64,000 nucleotides of DNA from NCBI RefSeq assembly GCF_017696205.1, contig NZ_JAAORD010000001.1, positions 930,001 to 994,000 on the forward strand, written 5' to 3'. A program made the translations under genes and the position numbers. Under the pieces are notes generated by a model. That model saw only the letters and a list, made by a program, of their open reading frames with translations, had not been told where the DNA came from and searched no databases. How positions within the stretch are numbered: position 1 is the stretch's first letter; every line of letters starts with the position of its first letter. This DNA comes from Prochlorococcus marinus XMU1402. Lineage in GTDB: Bacteria; Cyanobacteriota; Cyanobacteriia; PCC-6307; Cyanobiaceae. This document shows positions 8,752 through 17,105 of this stretch, in pieces.

Positions 8752-8937
8752 ATGAATAAAACATATTCTTTTAGTAATGATCAAATGAACGGAATTGTAG
8801 AAGATACTTACTCCAACATAATAAAAGAATGTGAGAATTTAAAAAAAAATACTAACTGCTCAAATGAGCAGATAATAGCACTTTTAAGTTTATTAGCATC
8901 GCATTATGCAATTACAACTGAAAAAAACAAAAATTAA
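8752..8937 (+). CDS. Hypothetical protein (61 aa), first gene of a nucleotide-metabolism unit
   Basis: A small helical soluble protein (IVEDTYSNIIKECENLKKN, then NEQIIALLSLLASHYAITTE). It is separated by one base from the phosphoribosyltransferase gene, so the three genes at 8752-9789 form a tight operon. No family recognised. Confidence 0.55.
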   Translation: MNKTYSFSNDQMNGIVEDTYSNIIKECENLKKNTNCSNEQIIALLSLLASHYAITTEKNKN

Positions 8938-8938
8938 T

Positions 8939-9328
8939 ATGATCAGTTACTTTACTTGGAGTGAATTCGATAAGAGCGTAGAGCAAATAGCTAACAAATG
9001 TAAGTTTTTAGAGTTTTCGGGAATTTATGGAGTTCCTCGTGGTGGCTTATGTCTTGCTGTAGCACTCAGCCATAAACTAAAAATTGATTTAATACCAAAA
9101 CCAATTAAAAATTCATTAATAGTTGATGATGTTTATGAAACTGGTATTACATTAAACACCTTCAAAGATGTTGAGGGGGCAAAGTTTTTTGTATTATTTA
9201 GTAAAGTTGAACCTGGTTGGTGGAATACCGTTCATATGTCAGAAAAGAAGGAATGGATAGTTTTTCCTTGGGAAAACTCAAAAAATGTACAAAGTGACTT
9301 CAACGAATATCATAAAAAAAGGGGGTAA
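8939..9328 (+). CDS. Phosphoribosyltransferase-fold protein
   Basis: ATG at 8939 is one base after the preceding stop and gives 129 residues. YGVPRGGLCLAVALSHKL is the early PRTase loop, and SLIVDDVYETGITLN is the PRPP-binding motif with two adjacent Asp, a Thr and a Gly. The domain is minimal: after the PRPP motif it ends with a Trp-rich segment (EPGWWNTVHMSEKKEWIVFP). The target base is unknown. The next gene, a nucleoside deoxyribosyltransferase, suggests base salvage or handling of an unusual nucleotide. Confidence 0.8.
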   Translation: MISYFTWSEFDKSVEQIANKCKFLEFSGIYGVPRGGLCLAVALSHKLKIDLIPKPIKNSLIVDDVYETGITLNTFKDVEGAKFFVLFSKVEPGWWNTVHMSEKKEWIVFPWENSKNVQSDFNEYHKKRG

Positions 9329-9330
9329 AT

Positions 9331-9789
9331 TTGAAAAAGAAATTATATCTAGCTAATCCATATGGATTTTCGAAACAAACTAAAAATCTCTTATATGAAT
9401 TTATTAATATCTTCAATGATTTAAATGTAGATGTTTATGAACCTTTTGATAGGACACAACACATAATAAAAAAAGAAGGTGAATGGGCATATGATCTAGC
9501 AAAAAGTAATTTTCATGATTTAAAAAAATGTGATTGCATTTTTGCAATCGTTAATGGAACTCCCCCAGATGAAGGGGTAATGGTAGAACTGGGCATTGCA
9601 ATTGCTCTTAAAAAGGATATCTTTTTATTTAGAGATGATTTTAGAAATTGTTCTGATAGCGATCAATACCCTTTAAATCTCATGTTGTTTCTTGGATTAC
9701 CAAGGAATAATTGGAAAAAATATTATTTTGAATCCCTACAAGACATAAAAAGTAATAAAAAGGGATTTGTACAATGGGCAAAAAAATAA
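9331..9789 (+). CDS. Nucleoside 2-deoxyribosyltransferase family protein
   Basis: The start is TTG at 9331, two bases after the preceding stop; no ATG fits. The protein begins KLYLANPYGFS, has KCDCIFAIVNGTPPDEG and then VMVELGIAIALKK, where the Glu corresponds to the catalytic residue of the family. Members exchange or hydrolyse the base of a 2'-deoxynucleoside or its monophosphate. With its PRTase neighbour it forms a small salvage or clean-up unit. Confidence 0.82.
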   Translation: MKKKLYLANPYGFSKQTKNLLYEFINIFNDLNVDVYEPFDRTQHIIKKEGEWAYDLAKSNFHDLKKCDCIFAIVNGTPPDEGVMVELGIAIALKKDIFLFRDDFRNCSDSDQYPLNLMLFLGLPRNNWKKYYFESLQDIKSNKKGFVQWAKK

Positions 9790-9876
9790 ATTCTTTAAAC
9801 CAAAAATATTAGGATTGAAGCTTTATGGAATAAAAATTCAGATTAGGTGTTAGAATAGAATTTTAGTTAGAAAATT

Positions 9877-10053
9877 TTGACACAAGTAACAGTTGGTGAA
9901 AATGAGGGGATTGAGTCCGCTCTAAGAAGATTTAAAAGACAAGTATCAAAATCGGGTATCTTTGCAGATTTAAAAAGGCTTAGGCATCATGAAACTCCAA
10001 TTGAAAAATACAAAAGAAAGTTGCAACAAAGGAGAAAAGCAAGAAGAAGATAA
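9877..10053 (+). CDS. rpsU: 30S ribosomal protein S21
   Basis: A 58-residue basic protein with the S21 signature: [20 protein letters not shown] near the N-terminus, then [17 protein letters not shown] and an Arg/Lys-rich tail ending KARRR. The start is TTG at 9877. S21 binds the 30S platform near the anti-Shine-Dalgarno end of 16S rRNA. Confidence 0.95.
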
Positions 10054-10119
10054 CTAGTTCAGTTTATAAATATATTGGAAGATATTACTATTAACTTTAA
10101 CTGCTTAAAAGGAATTTAA

Positions 10120-10434
10120 TTATTTCAAATTCTTTAGCTTTTTAACAAGATTTATACCAACACCAGAAACGGCAAGTAGATCTTTTTCATCCGCAGCAAT
10201 AATTGCTTTAGTTGTCTTAAATCCAGCTTCATACAAAGCCTTAGCACTCTTAGCACCTACACCAGGAAGTGTAGTTAAGGTTTCAATACTTTTCTTTGAA
10301 CTAACTTTTTTTACTTTTGTTTTTGAAGATTTTGCTGACTTAGTAGACTTTTTTTGTTTCTTTAAAGGTGTATTAGAAGGTACTGCACTTTTAAATAGAA
10401 TTGATTTAAGTTTACTTAAAAATTTAGAAATCAT
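10120..10434 (-). CDS. Helix-hairpin-helix protein with a basic N-terminal region
   Basis: Residues 1-50 are rich in Lys and Ser (KKSTKSAKSSKTKVKKVSSK), like a histone-type tail. Residues 52-104 hold two helix-hairpin-helix motifs (LPGVGAKSAKALYEAGFKTT and VSGVGINLVKKL) that normally bind the DNA backbone without sequence preference. It could be a small nucleoid-associated protein. Fold likely, function inferred. Confidence 0.75.
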   Translation of the reverse strand: MISKFLSKLKSILFKSAVPSNTPLKKQKKSTKSAKSSKTKVKKVSSKKSIETLTTLPGVGAKSAKALYEAGFKTTKAIIAADEKDLLAVSGVGINLVKKLKNLK

Positions 10435-10570
10435 TGAAGTATATAAGTAATAAAATTAAATCTTAAATTTCTAATAATATTAACTTCCGAAGGAAATTAA
10501 TAATAAGTTTATAGATAATTAAGTAAATTTAATTTATTTACATTTATATAAAGACACATATTTAATATTT

Positions 10571-10663
10571 ATGCAAGCTTACAAACCATCGAAAGATTTT
10601 TTTACATTATTCTTTAATTCATTGAAAAATTTACTTTCCAAAATAGGAATTATTTACTATTAG
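10571..10663 (+). CDS. Candidate 30-residue peptide
   Basis: An ATG frame (MQAYKPSKDFFTLFF... ending KIGIIYY) sits between two genes and stops 37 bp before the kinase start. It is amphipathic and AT-rich. No binding site or family is seen; it may be spurious. Confidence 0.25.
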   Translation: MQAYKPSKDFFTLFFNSLKNLLSKIGIIYY

Positions 10664-10700
10664 TATAAATTAATGCTTGAAAAGTACTAAAAACAATAAA

Positions 10701-11297
10701 ATGAAGCTCATATTTATAAGTGGTCCATCAGGTAGTGGTAAAACAACATTATCAAATCAAATAATAGATCAGATTAAAAATGGAACTGTTTTAAGTACAG
10801 ATAATTACTATAGAACAGGTCTAATAAGTAAATTCTTCTCAAAATTTGTTGAAGGTTATTTCGATAGAAGTATTAGTTTTAACTACAAACTATTTAAAAA
10901 AGATTTTAATTTTATTGTTAAGAATGAAATTTCAATCAATCAGCGTTCATATGACTTCCAAAAAAAAATAATAAAAAATTTCAGACATAAAACAAATAAA
11001 ATTAACTTTTTAATTATAGAAGGAATTTTTGCGAAAGAATTTTCTAACACTTTACATAATCAAAATTATTTTTTTTTGGAATTAAAACTTAATAAAAATG
11101 AGTGTATGAAAAGAGTTGCTAAAAGAGATCTAAAAGAAAGAGGTAAGTCCCAAAAAAAAGCAAAGGAGGATTTTTTACAATCTTGGGATATTTATTACAA
11201 AAAATTTAATAAGATAATTATAAAGAATAATGCAAATCATTTTACTATTACTAAAAAAACTAATATTGAAAGTTTAATTAAAAAAATTTTTAATTAA
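10701..11297 (+). CDS. Uridine kinase-like P-loop kinase
   Basis: ATG at 10701 places the P-loop GPSGSGKTT at residues 8-16, as usual for uridine or phosphoribulokinase-type kinases; the TTG at 10677 would add eight residues. Later landmarks are STDNYYRTG (like the Asp-Tyr substrate motif), FLIIEGIFA (Walker-B-like) and RVAKRDLKERGKS (lid arginines). The 198-residue length fits. Substrate is uncertain. It overlaps the convergent oxidoreductase gene by 8 bp. Confidence 0.75.
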   Translation: MKLIFISGPSGSGKTTLSNQIIDQIKNGTVLSTDNYYRTGLISKFFSKFVEGYFDRSISFNYKLFKKDFNFIVKNEISINQRSYDFQKKIIKNFRHKTNKINFLIIEGIFAKEFSNTLHNQNYFFLELKLNKNECMKRVAKRDLKERGKSQKKAKEDFLQSWDIYYKKFNKIIIKNNANHFTITKKTNIESLIKKIFN

Positions 11298-12450
11298 ATC
11301 TTATTTTTTTTACCAACTCCAAAGCACTTAAGATTGAACCTTCAATCCTGCCAAATCCATCTCCTTCAAACCAATCTCCGCAAAATCCAATTCTATATTG
11401 TCTACTAAATTGAAAAGAAAGTGGGACAGGATTACTTGAGGGTTGTGAAGCTCTCCATTTCATAATAGAGATTTTCTCATTACAAGTTAATTGATTTATC
11501 GTAGAATTATTCTTAAACAGATCATTGAAATTTGAAAATATTTTTTGATTAATTAAATCTTCATCTTTTGCCTTTAAACAAAAATCAATAAAATCTATAT
11601 TTTTTGTATGTATCACAATTCCCAAGTTGTTGTTATTTTGTAGCTGAAAAATAATTCGTTCAAATTTATATTTATTCTCTAGATTTTTTTGTAAATAAAA
11701 ATACCTATTTTTTTTATAATAAACATCTTTATAGTTATACCTTTTGTTTGTATAAATTAAAAAAGTTAACCTTGGAATATATGTTTGTTTATCTAAAAAA
11801 TTTAAAAGTAAATCAATTTTTTTTTCTTTATTTTTTGGAATAGCTTTTCTTAATGGAATTTGATTGATATCTAATATTTTCAATGACCTTTTATGCAATA
11901 ACAAATTTGTTGAACAAATAAGACATTTAGATTTGAATATATCTCCATTTTTTGATGTTAATTTCCATTCATTATTATTAAACTCCAAATCCACAATTAA
12001 AGTTTCAAAATAAAAATCAATTTTTGCCTTTGAATTATTAAACTCAATAATCTTTTGTGATAGTTGACTCATAGAAAATAAAGAAAGATAATTAATCCCA
12101 CAAGTAAATTCTGAATTATAAATATTTTCTTTATTAGTTTCCTGATCTAGATAAACCGATTCAGAATCTTCAATTTTAATAAATTTATTTGCCAATAATT
12201 CATCAATATAATTTTTTAATAAAAGGTTATTTTTTCTATTGCATATATTTAAATTTGGAGCACCATGGTTTAGTTCCCAACCTTTAAATCTTTTACTTAT
12301 TCTCGTACTAGATCTTCCTCCTAGTCCACGACCAACCTCTATTAAGCCAACTTTATTTGTATTATTATTTTGAAGATACTTTGAAGCGAAAACACATGCT
12401 GATATGCCTCCACCTATTATTAATAAGTCGTATGTAAAATCAACCTTCAT
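11290..12450 (-). CDS. FAD-dependent oxidoreductase, renalase-like
   Basis: The N-terminus has the dinucleotide fold YDLLIIGGGISACVFA and the second FAD motif EVGRGLGGRSSTR. The C-terminus RIGFCGDWFEGDGFGRIEGS is the FAD-closing motif of renalase-type flavoproteins. The middle is Lys/Asn-rich and divergent. Plant and cyanobacterial members are poorly characterised, and oxidation of reduced-nicotinamide isomers is known only for the animal enzyme. The MTHFR-like gene lies 20 bp upstream, so the two are probably co-transcribed. Confidence 0.82.
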   Translation of the reverse strand: MKVDFTYDLLIIGGGISACVFASKYLQNNNTNKVGLIEVGRGLGGRSSTRISKRFKGWELNHGAPNLNICNRKNNLLLKNYIDELLANKFIKIEDSESVYLDQETNKENIYNSEFTCGINYLSLFSMSQLSQKIIEFNNSKAKIDFYFETLIVDLEFNNNEWKLTSKNGDIFKSKCLICSTNLLLHKRSLKILDINQIPLRKAIPKNKEKKIDLLLNFLDKQTYIPRLTFLIYTNKRYNYKDVYYKKNRYFYLQKNLENKYKFERIIFQLQNNNNLGIVIHTKNIDFIDFCLKAKDEDLINQKIFSNFNDLFKNNSTINQLTCNEKISIMKWRASQPSSNPVPLSFQFSRQYRIGFCGDWFEGDGFGRIEGSILSALELVKKIRFN

Positions 12451-12470
12451 GAATCTTAATTTGGTAAAAA

Positions 12471-13274
12471 TTATCTTTCATTTCTGAAAAAACTATAAAT
12501 CGAATCAAGTTTTTCTGATGATGAAAAATCAGTTTCAATAACAGGAGTAATATTATTTTTTTTATAAAAAAATACCAAATCCTTTGTAAAATCATAAAAG
12601 TCCTCTAATGAAGATAAAAACTTTTCTGATATGTAAACCCCTTTCCAAGGACGAAATTTAAACCTTGCTATGAATTGTTTTGAAGGTATTAATAAACTAC
12701 CAAAAAGATTTAATTCTTCATTTTTTGCAGCTTTCTTTAGAAAATTCACTTCATTCTGAATTACTTTAATATCTGTGCCATATTGAAACCAAATTGAATT
12801 TATTAATCCTGAAGAAAGTTTCCTTTCGAATCTCTCTCTTTCTGTATAAATATTATAAAAATCTTTCAAGTATGGATTATAAGCAATACCTATTTTAACT
12901 TTTAAATTTTTTTCTTTTTTCAGACTACTTAAAACATTAATTGCATCAAAATTTTTTTTCTTATTAGATCCTGAAACAAGAAGAATTTGATAATTTCTGT
13001 TTGAATAAGAATTTTTTAAAAAATCTAAAAAATCTTGGTATGATTTTTCTTTATTTTTAGAATATTGATGATACAAACTATAGTGATAAGTTACATTAAA
13101 TTCCTTAAAATTTTTAGAAATATATTTAATTGTTGAATTAAATAATTCCTTCTTTACAGGATCTTTACATGGGATATTGATATTCCTTATATTATTATAT
13201 TTACAGAAATTAAGCTTATTTTCTAACTGAGAAATATTTTTAAATGACAATTCAAACCTTATATTATTTATCAT
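12471..13274 (-). CDS. MTHFR-like TIM-barrel protein
   Basis: A 267-residue protein resembling the methylenetetrahydrofolate reductase barrel: NVTYHYSLYHQYS early, then KIGIAYNPY, then SIWFQYGTDIKV with a downstream FGSLLIPSKQFIARFKFRPW. It is shorter and far more divergent than MetF (about 300 residues), with a high Lys/Asn/Phe content. It probably shares an operon with the renalase-like flavoprotein. Fold moderately likely; activity not established. Confidence 0.6.
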   Translation of the reverse strand: MINNIRFELSFKNISQLENKLNFCKYNNIRNINIPCKDPVKKELFNSTIKYISKNFKEFNVTYHYSLYHQYSKNKEKSYQDFLDFLKNSYSNRNYQILLVSGSNKKKNFDAINVLSSLKKEKNLKVKIGIAYNPYLKDFYNIYTERERFERKLSSGLINSIWFQYGTDIKVIQNEVNFLKKAAKNEELNLFGSLLIPSKQFIARFKFRPWKGVYISEKFLSSLEDFYDFTKDLVFFYKKNNITPVIETDFSSSEKLDSIYSFFRNER

Positions 13275-13306
13275 CCATTAGTATTTTAAAATGATACTTT
13301 AACATT

Positions 13307-13540
13307 TTAGCGAAAACATGCATCTGCCACGATCCTGATTTTTGTAAGTATATTTTTATTTTTACTCTTAAAAAGATAGCTTGGTGAAATCTCTAATACT
13401 GCTTTTATAGAAATTTTATCTTCTGATGATTTTGCAATAATATCATTGAAACATTTCCAGTTCTTTGAAATTAATATTCCAGGCCATGATAAGTACAGAC
13501 CTAAAAAAACTCCGGTAAATAGAAAAATAAAATATTTCAT
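13307..13540 (-). CDS. Hypothetical membrane-anchored or secreted protein (77 aa)
   Basis: The N-terminus (YFIFLFTGVFLGLYLSWPG) is a signal anchor; the remainder is short and mixed, with Cys in KCFND and DACFR. It sits 32 bp upstream of the MTHFR-like gene on the same strand and may lead that operon. Not recognised. Confidence 0.5.
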   Translation of the reverse strand: MKYFIFLFTGVFLGLYLSWPGILISKNWKCFNDIIAKSSEDKISIKAVLEISPSYLFKSKNKNILTKIRIVADACFR

Positions 13541-13703
13541 ATTAAAAACACTAATTATGATTAAATGATATGAATAAAAAATAAAGGCACAAGTTTTTAA
13601 GGTAAAAATTAATTAATTTTTTTTTTTTGGGAAATCATCAAATCATAAAAGATTTTGATGAACTCGAGAGGTTAGAATGTCAAAAAGTATTTTTTTTTAG
13701 AAT

Positions 13704-14108
13704 ATGGCAAGCCAAGATTATCTAATTGCAATAGCATTAATTGAACAAAACCATGTTAGAGCAATGCCTCTTGGAGGTAAAGAAATTAAAGATAATTTAG
13801 AAGAACAAGAAAATTTCAAGAGACTTAGTGAAGAGGTTATTTTAAATCTTCTACTAAGGGTTTTCCAAAGGAGTGATGAAGGGACATTGAAAAGAGCCTC
13901 TGAAGATAATGGTTTACTCTTAGTTAATATGCATCCTAAAAGGATGCAAAAAGAGCTCCCTTTTATTAAGTCTGAATGGATAAGAGACGGAGATACAAAA
14001 CAATTCTTGAAGTATCTTGGCAATCTTTCCAAAGAAGTGTGGACGGCATCATTCGTAAAGTATAAAGGTATTGAATTTACTTCTATCTCAAAAAATGAGG
14101 AGATCTAA
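13704..14108 (+). CDS. Conserved hypothetical protein (134 aa)
   Basis: A soluble, mostly helical protein. It begins MASQDYLIAIALIEQNH and has RVFQRSDEGTLKRASEDNG and LPFIKSEWIRDGDTKQF in the middle. Codon usage matches the neighbours. I recognise it only as a cyanobacterial hypothetical. Confidence 0.65.
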   Translation: MASQDYLIAIALIEQNHVRAMPLGGKEIKDNLEEQENFKRLSEEVILNLLLRVFQRSDEGTLKRASEDNGLLLVNMHPKRMQKELPFIKSEWIRDGDTKQFLKYLGNLSKEVWTASFVKYKGIEFTSISKNEEI

Positions 14109-14129
14109 AATAAATTAATAAATATTTTT

Positions 14130-14810
14130 CTAAAGGATTTTTTTCTTTAAATTATTATTTTCTCTATAGACCCTATAACAATTTTTACCATCACCGAAAT
14201 CTATTGAATAATATTCCAAATCATTTTTGATATGTAGTGCACAATTTCCTTCAATACAAATACAAGATTCAATAATTTCTCTCTCAATAACATCATTAAC
14301 ATAAGGTTCTCTATCTTTTTCTTCATCGAAATGTGGACATGCAATACCATCAACAAAGCCTAAGCAATCAATTATTTTCAATTCATGAGCAAAAGAATCC
14401 GTTATTCCCTTATCAAACCAACAAATAGCTCCAGCACTTACACCACTCATTATAATTCCTTTTTCATAAGCATTTTTTAAAATGTTATGTAAATTCCATT
14501 CCTTCCAAACTGCTAACATACTTTTTGTATTTCCCCCACCTACAAAAATGATATCTTGGGTTAAAACTTTTTCTTCTAAGTTTTCTGTTCTTGAGAAAAA
14601 ATCAATATGACTTGTTATGCAATCTAGTTTAGAAAATGCTCTATAAAAATTTAGTTTATACAAAGTACTGTCTCCAGATGCGGTAGGAATAAAGCAAATT
14701 TTTGGATTTCTTTTTCTAATTAGAGAAATAATATATTTTTCTATTTCGAGAGAGCCTAAAGAACGTCCAAAACCTCCTCCCCCAATTGCGACTATATTTT
14801 TGGTATGCAT
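14130..14810 (-). CDS. Peptidase S51 family (peptidase E / cyanophycinase-like)
   Basis: The N-terminus VAIGGGGFGRS, the segment FIPTASGD (40-47), FVGGGNTKSML (89-99), the nucleophile elbow SGVSAGAICWF with Ser125, and CPHFDEEKDRE with His160 match the S51 serine peptidase fold. At 226 residues it is nearer to aspartyl dipeptidase (PepE) than to cyanophycinase. PepE-type enzymes cleave N-terminal Asp-X dipeptides in the cytosol. Its start overlaps the upstream region of the divergent acetyltransferase. Confidence 0.85.
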   Translation of the reverse strand: MHTKNIVAIGGGGFGRSLGSLEIEKYIISLIRKRNPKICFIPTASGDSTLYKLNFYRAFSKLDCITSHIDFFSRTENLEEKVLTQDIIFVGGGNTKSMLAVWKEWNLHNILKNAYEKGIIMSGVSAGAICWFDKGITDSFAHELKIIDCLGFVDGIACPHFDEEKDREPYVNDVIEREIIESCICIEGNCALHIKNDLEYYSIDFGDGKNCYRVYRENNNLKKKIL

Positions 14811-14829
14811 ATTAATAAATCATTTGTTT

Positions 14830-15300
14830 ATGAATTTAAGACAAATTAAGGTAGAAGATCAACTCGAATTAAAGAAGGTTTATTTTGATTCAATTCAATC
14901 ATTAGATGAAAAAATCTACAGTAAAGAACAAAAAATGGCTTGGTCTAGCCAAGCATGGAAAAATCCAAATTTTGATAAGTCAATAACTCAAGGGAAAGGA
15001 TGGCTTTTAATTGAACAGGGAATAATTATTGCATTTGCCACAAGATTTCCTTTAAATAGAATTTCTTTATTCTACTGTAAAGGTAATTTTCAAAGGAAAG
15101 GCTATGGTTCTATTTTGCTTCATAAATTAGAGGATGAAGCTAGCAAAGATGGATTAGATACTCTTTCAACAGAAGCTAGCTTGATAAGTTATACATTATT
15201 TCTCAAAAATGAATGGGAAATTATTCGTAAAGAAAAAGTTACTATAAATAATATTTTTTTTGAAAGATATAAAATGATTAAAAATATAAGAATAAATTAG
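14830..15300 (+). CDS. GNAT family N-acetyltransferase
   Basis: ATG at 14830 begins the domain properly (MNLRQIKVEDQLELKKVYF). The upstream ATG at 14800 lies within the divergent peptidase start and is less likely. The acetyl-CoA loop appears as GNFQRKGYGSILLHKLEDEA (R/Q-x-x-G-x-G/A type), followed by LSTEASLISYTLFLKNEW, typical of the C-terminal GNAT strand. Substrate unknown. Confidence 0.85.
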   Translation: MNLRQIKVEDQLELKKVYFDSIQSLDEKIYSKEQKMAWSSQAWKNPNFDKSITQGKGWLLIEQGIIIAFATRFPLNRISLFYCKGNFQRKGYGSILLHKLEDEASKDGLDTLSTEASLISYTLFLKNEWEIIRKEKVTINNIFFERYKMIKNIRIN

Positions 15301-15306
15301 TTAATA

Positions 15307-15630
15307 ATGTTTAGTAAAAGCAAGGGTTTAATACTTATTCAAAGAATCCTAGTTTGGGCTTTATACTTTTTTTCAGGCTTTATACTTTATTCAAACAAGG
15401 GAATTTTACACTCATTTATAATTACTTTCTCAAGAATTGTTTATCCATTATCTATTTTCTGGTTACAAATAAGAATAAAAAAAAGAAGCAATTTTCTGCC
15501 TATCGATTCCAAAATGACGACTTCGCAGTTATGGTTTAATTTAATACCCGTTATCGCATCACTTTTTACAGTAATTTTTTCTCTAACAAATACATTTTTA
15601 TACCTTCTAGAACAAATAATTAACCCTTAA
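15307..15630 (+). CDS. Hypothetical membrane protein (107 aa)
   Basis: Three hydrophobic segments: LIQRILVWALYFFSGFILY, FIITFSRIVYPLSIFWLQI and LWFNLIPVIASLFTVIF. It starts 6 bp after the acetyltransferase stop, so it is probably in the same transcript. Not recognised. Confidence 0.55.
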   Translation: MFSKSKGLILIQRILVWALYFFSGFILYSNKGILHSFIITFSRIVYPLSIFWLQIRIKKRSNFLPIDSKMTTSQLWFNLIPVIASLFTVIFSLTNTFLYLLEQIINP

Positions 15631-15744
15631 ATTTAATGATTTTTTTTCTTATTGAAGAATTATGCATCTTTTATAAAAACATAATGTAAATAAATTTGCC
15701 TTTTACTTATATTTGTTTAGATTTTAAATAGTGATAAAACAATC

Positions 15745-15897
15745 ATGAAAAATATTTTATTTAAAGGGAACTTTAATTTTGTCAATAAAAAAAAAGAAAG
15801 AAACAACCAAGAATTTTTCTCTTTAAAAATTACAGATAGTTTATATAAAAAAGATATTGGTAAATTTTTAGAGACGCTTTCTTCCCACTTTATCTAG
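15745..15897 (+). CDS. Hypothetical small protein (50 aa)
   Basis: ATG at 15745 opens a polar frame (MKNILFKGNFNFVNKKKERN, then FFSLKITDSLYKKDIGKFLE). It fills most of the gap between neighbours. It looks coding-like but has no recognised relative. Confidence 0.4.
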   Translation: MKNILFKGNFNFVNKKKERNNQEFFSLKITDSLYKKDIGKFLETLSSHFI

Positions 15898-15992
15898 GTA
15901 AAACAGTATATTACTGATCTTCAAATTAAAACACTATCGTTAATAAATGATTTTTTGAAGGATAATATTTAAAGTTTTTAAATAACACTCCA

Positions 15993-16313
15993 ATGCAATT
16001 ATTTCTTGCTGACTGTCAATTCCCAGATATTGAAAATCAAGTAAAAGCTTATCAATTATTTGTGGAAGCTTGGGAAAATGGTGAAATGGCTAAAACAGAT
16101 AAAACAGAAAATTTTGAGATGTTATTTAGAGTACACGCACCTGGAGAAGGGAGAGTAGTTTGTTTATGTAAGGCGCATAGTGATAAGGAAATTTTTGCGC
16201 ATTTTGCCCCTTGGAGAGCAAAATTTGGTATACATATGGAATTTACACCTGTAATAAGTTGTCAAAATGTAGTTGATTACCATAAAGACTTGTTCAAAAC
16301 CTTAGGGCAATAA
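15993..16313 (+). CDS. DUF3303-like protein (106 aa)
   Basis: A compact single-domain protein resembling DUF3303: MQLFLADCQF, FRVHAPGEGRVVCLCKA, then a Phe/Trp-rich HFAPWRAKFG and EFTPVISCQNVV. The family folds like small dimeric alpha/beta barrel proteins; no function is established. Confidence 0.65.
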   Translation: MQLFLADCQFPDIENQVKAYQLFVEAWENGEMAKTDKTENFEMLFRVHAPGEGRVVCLCKAHSDKEIFAHFAPWRAKFGIHMEFTPVISCQNVVDYHKDLFKTLGQ

Positions 16314-16333
16314 CAAAAACAATAAATTTTATC

Positions 16334-16510
16334 GTGATTAAACCTTTCCCCAATCTTATTTATAAAAAAGATAGAAATTTATCTTCTTCAAAAAGTAATC
16401 TTAAGCAAGAAGAAAAAGTTAAATCTAAACCATTAATTATATTTGGTTTTATAATCTCATTAACTTCCATCTTTCTACTTCTATACACCATTAATAATAA
16501 ATTTGGATGA
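16334..16510 (+). CDS. Small tail-anchored membrane protein (58 aa)
   Basis: GTG at 16334 opens a frame with a Lys/Ser-rich N-terminal half (KKDRNLSSSKSNLKQEEKVK) and a single C-terminal helix (PLIIFGFIISLTSIFLLLYT), ending NNKFG. It lies 20 bp after the DUF3303 gene. Not recognised. Confidence 0.45.
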   Translation: MIKPFPNLIYKKDRNLSSSKSNLKQEEKVKSKPLIIFGFIISLTSIFLLLYTINNKFG

Positions 16511-16579
16511 TTTATGAGTAATTAGAACTATTACTAGTTAACAAATATGTTCTATTATTAACTTAAATTAACTAACTAT

Positions 16580-16696
16580 ATGGCATTTAACGAAGGAGGA
16601 ATGGCCTCAGGCCTTCTTATTATTGCAATATCAATTGTTTTTGCAGCCGGTTTTGGATTTTTAGTATTGCACTTTGTACCAGGGACGCCTTTTTAA
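16580..16696 (+). CDS. Small one-helix membrane protein (38 aa)
   Basis: ATG at 16580 gives MAFNEGGMASGLLIIAISIV followed by FAAGFGFLVLHFVPGTPF. The Gly-rich ends and single helix look like low-molecular-weight subunits of thylakoid complexes, but it matches none I know (PsbM, PsbT, PetN, PsaM and Ycf12 were considered). Confidence 0.55.
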   Translation: MAFNEGGMASGLLIIAISIVFAAGFGFLVLHFVPGTPF

Positions 16697-16729
16697 ACGG
16701 AACGAATTTAATCAAAAATCTTGATTATC

Positions 16730-16999
16730 TTAAACATTAACAGTTTCTAAATCCTGCATTTGATTATCATCAGTACTAGATTTCTTTTTTAGCCTGTAGG
16801 CATAAACTAAAGATCCTAAAGCTAAGGTACTAGAGGCTAAAATTCCAGATATCAATATCAAAGCAAAAAGACCACCTATCAATCCTCCTTTTAATCTAAG
16901 CAAATTTGATTTAATTAAAAGAATTAATAAAAAAACAATAGTTGCTTTTAAAGAAGAGATTTTCAAAAAAGTAAATGGATAAAAAGGATTCAACAACAT
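16730..16999 (-). CDS. Hypothetical two-helix membrane protein (89 aa)
   Basis: Two hydrophobic segments (LKATIVFLLILLIKSNLLRL and GGLIGGLFALILISGILASS) and a polar C-terminus (KKKSSTDDNQMQDLETVNV). It is on the opposite strand to the small genes before it. Not recognised. Confidence 0.5.
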   Translation of the reverse strand: MLLNPFYPFTFLKISSLKATIVFLLILLIKSNLLRLKGGLIGGLFALILISGILASSTLALGSLVYAYRLKKKSSTDDNQMQDLETVNV

Positions 17000-17055
17000 T
17001 TCTTAAAAAAAAGATAAGTAGTTATGATTCTAAAAATAAATTAAAAAAAATGCAT

Positions 17056-17082
17056 AAAAAAAGACCCAAATGAGTCTTTTTT
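17056..17082 (-). terminator. Rho-independent terminator
   Basis: AAAAAGAC (17058-17065) pairs with GTCTTTTT (17074-17081) with A- and T-runs on both flanks, so it could act in both directions. It lies 24 bp past the stop of the 45-residue gene at 17106. Confidence 0.75.
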
Positions 17083-17105
17083 AAATGTATATTAAATTTG
17101 TTTAT

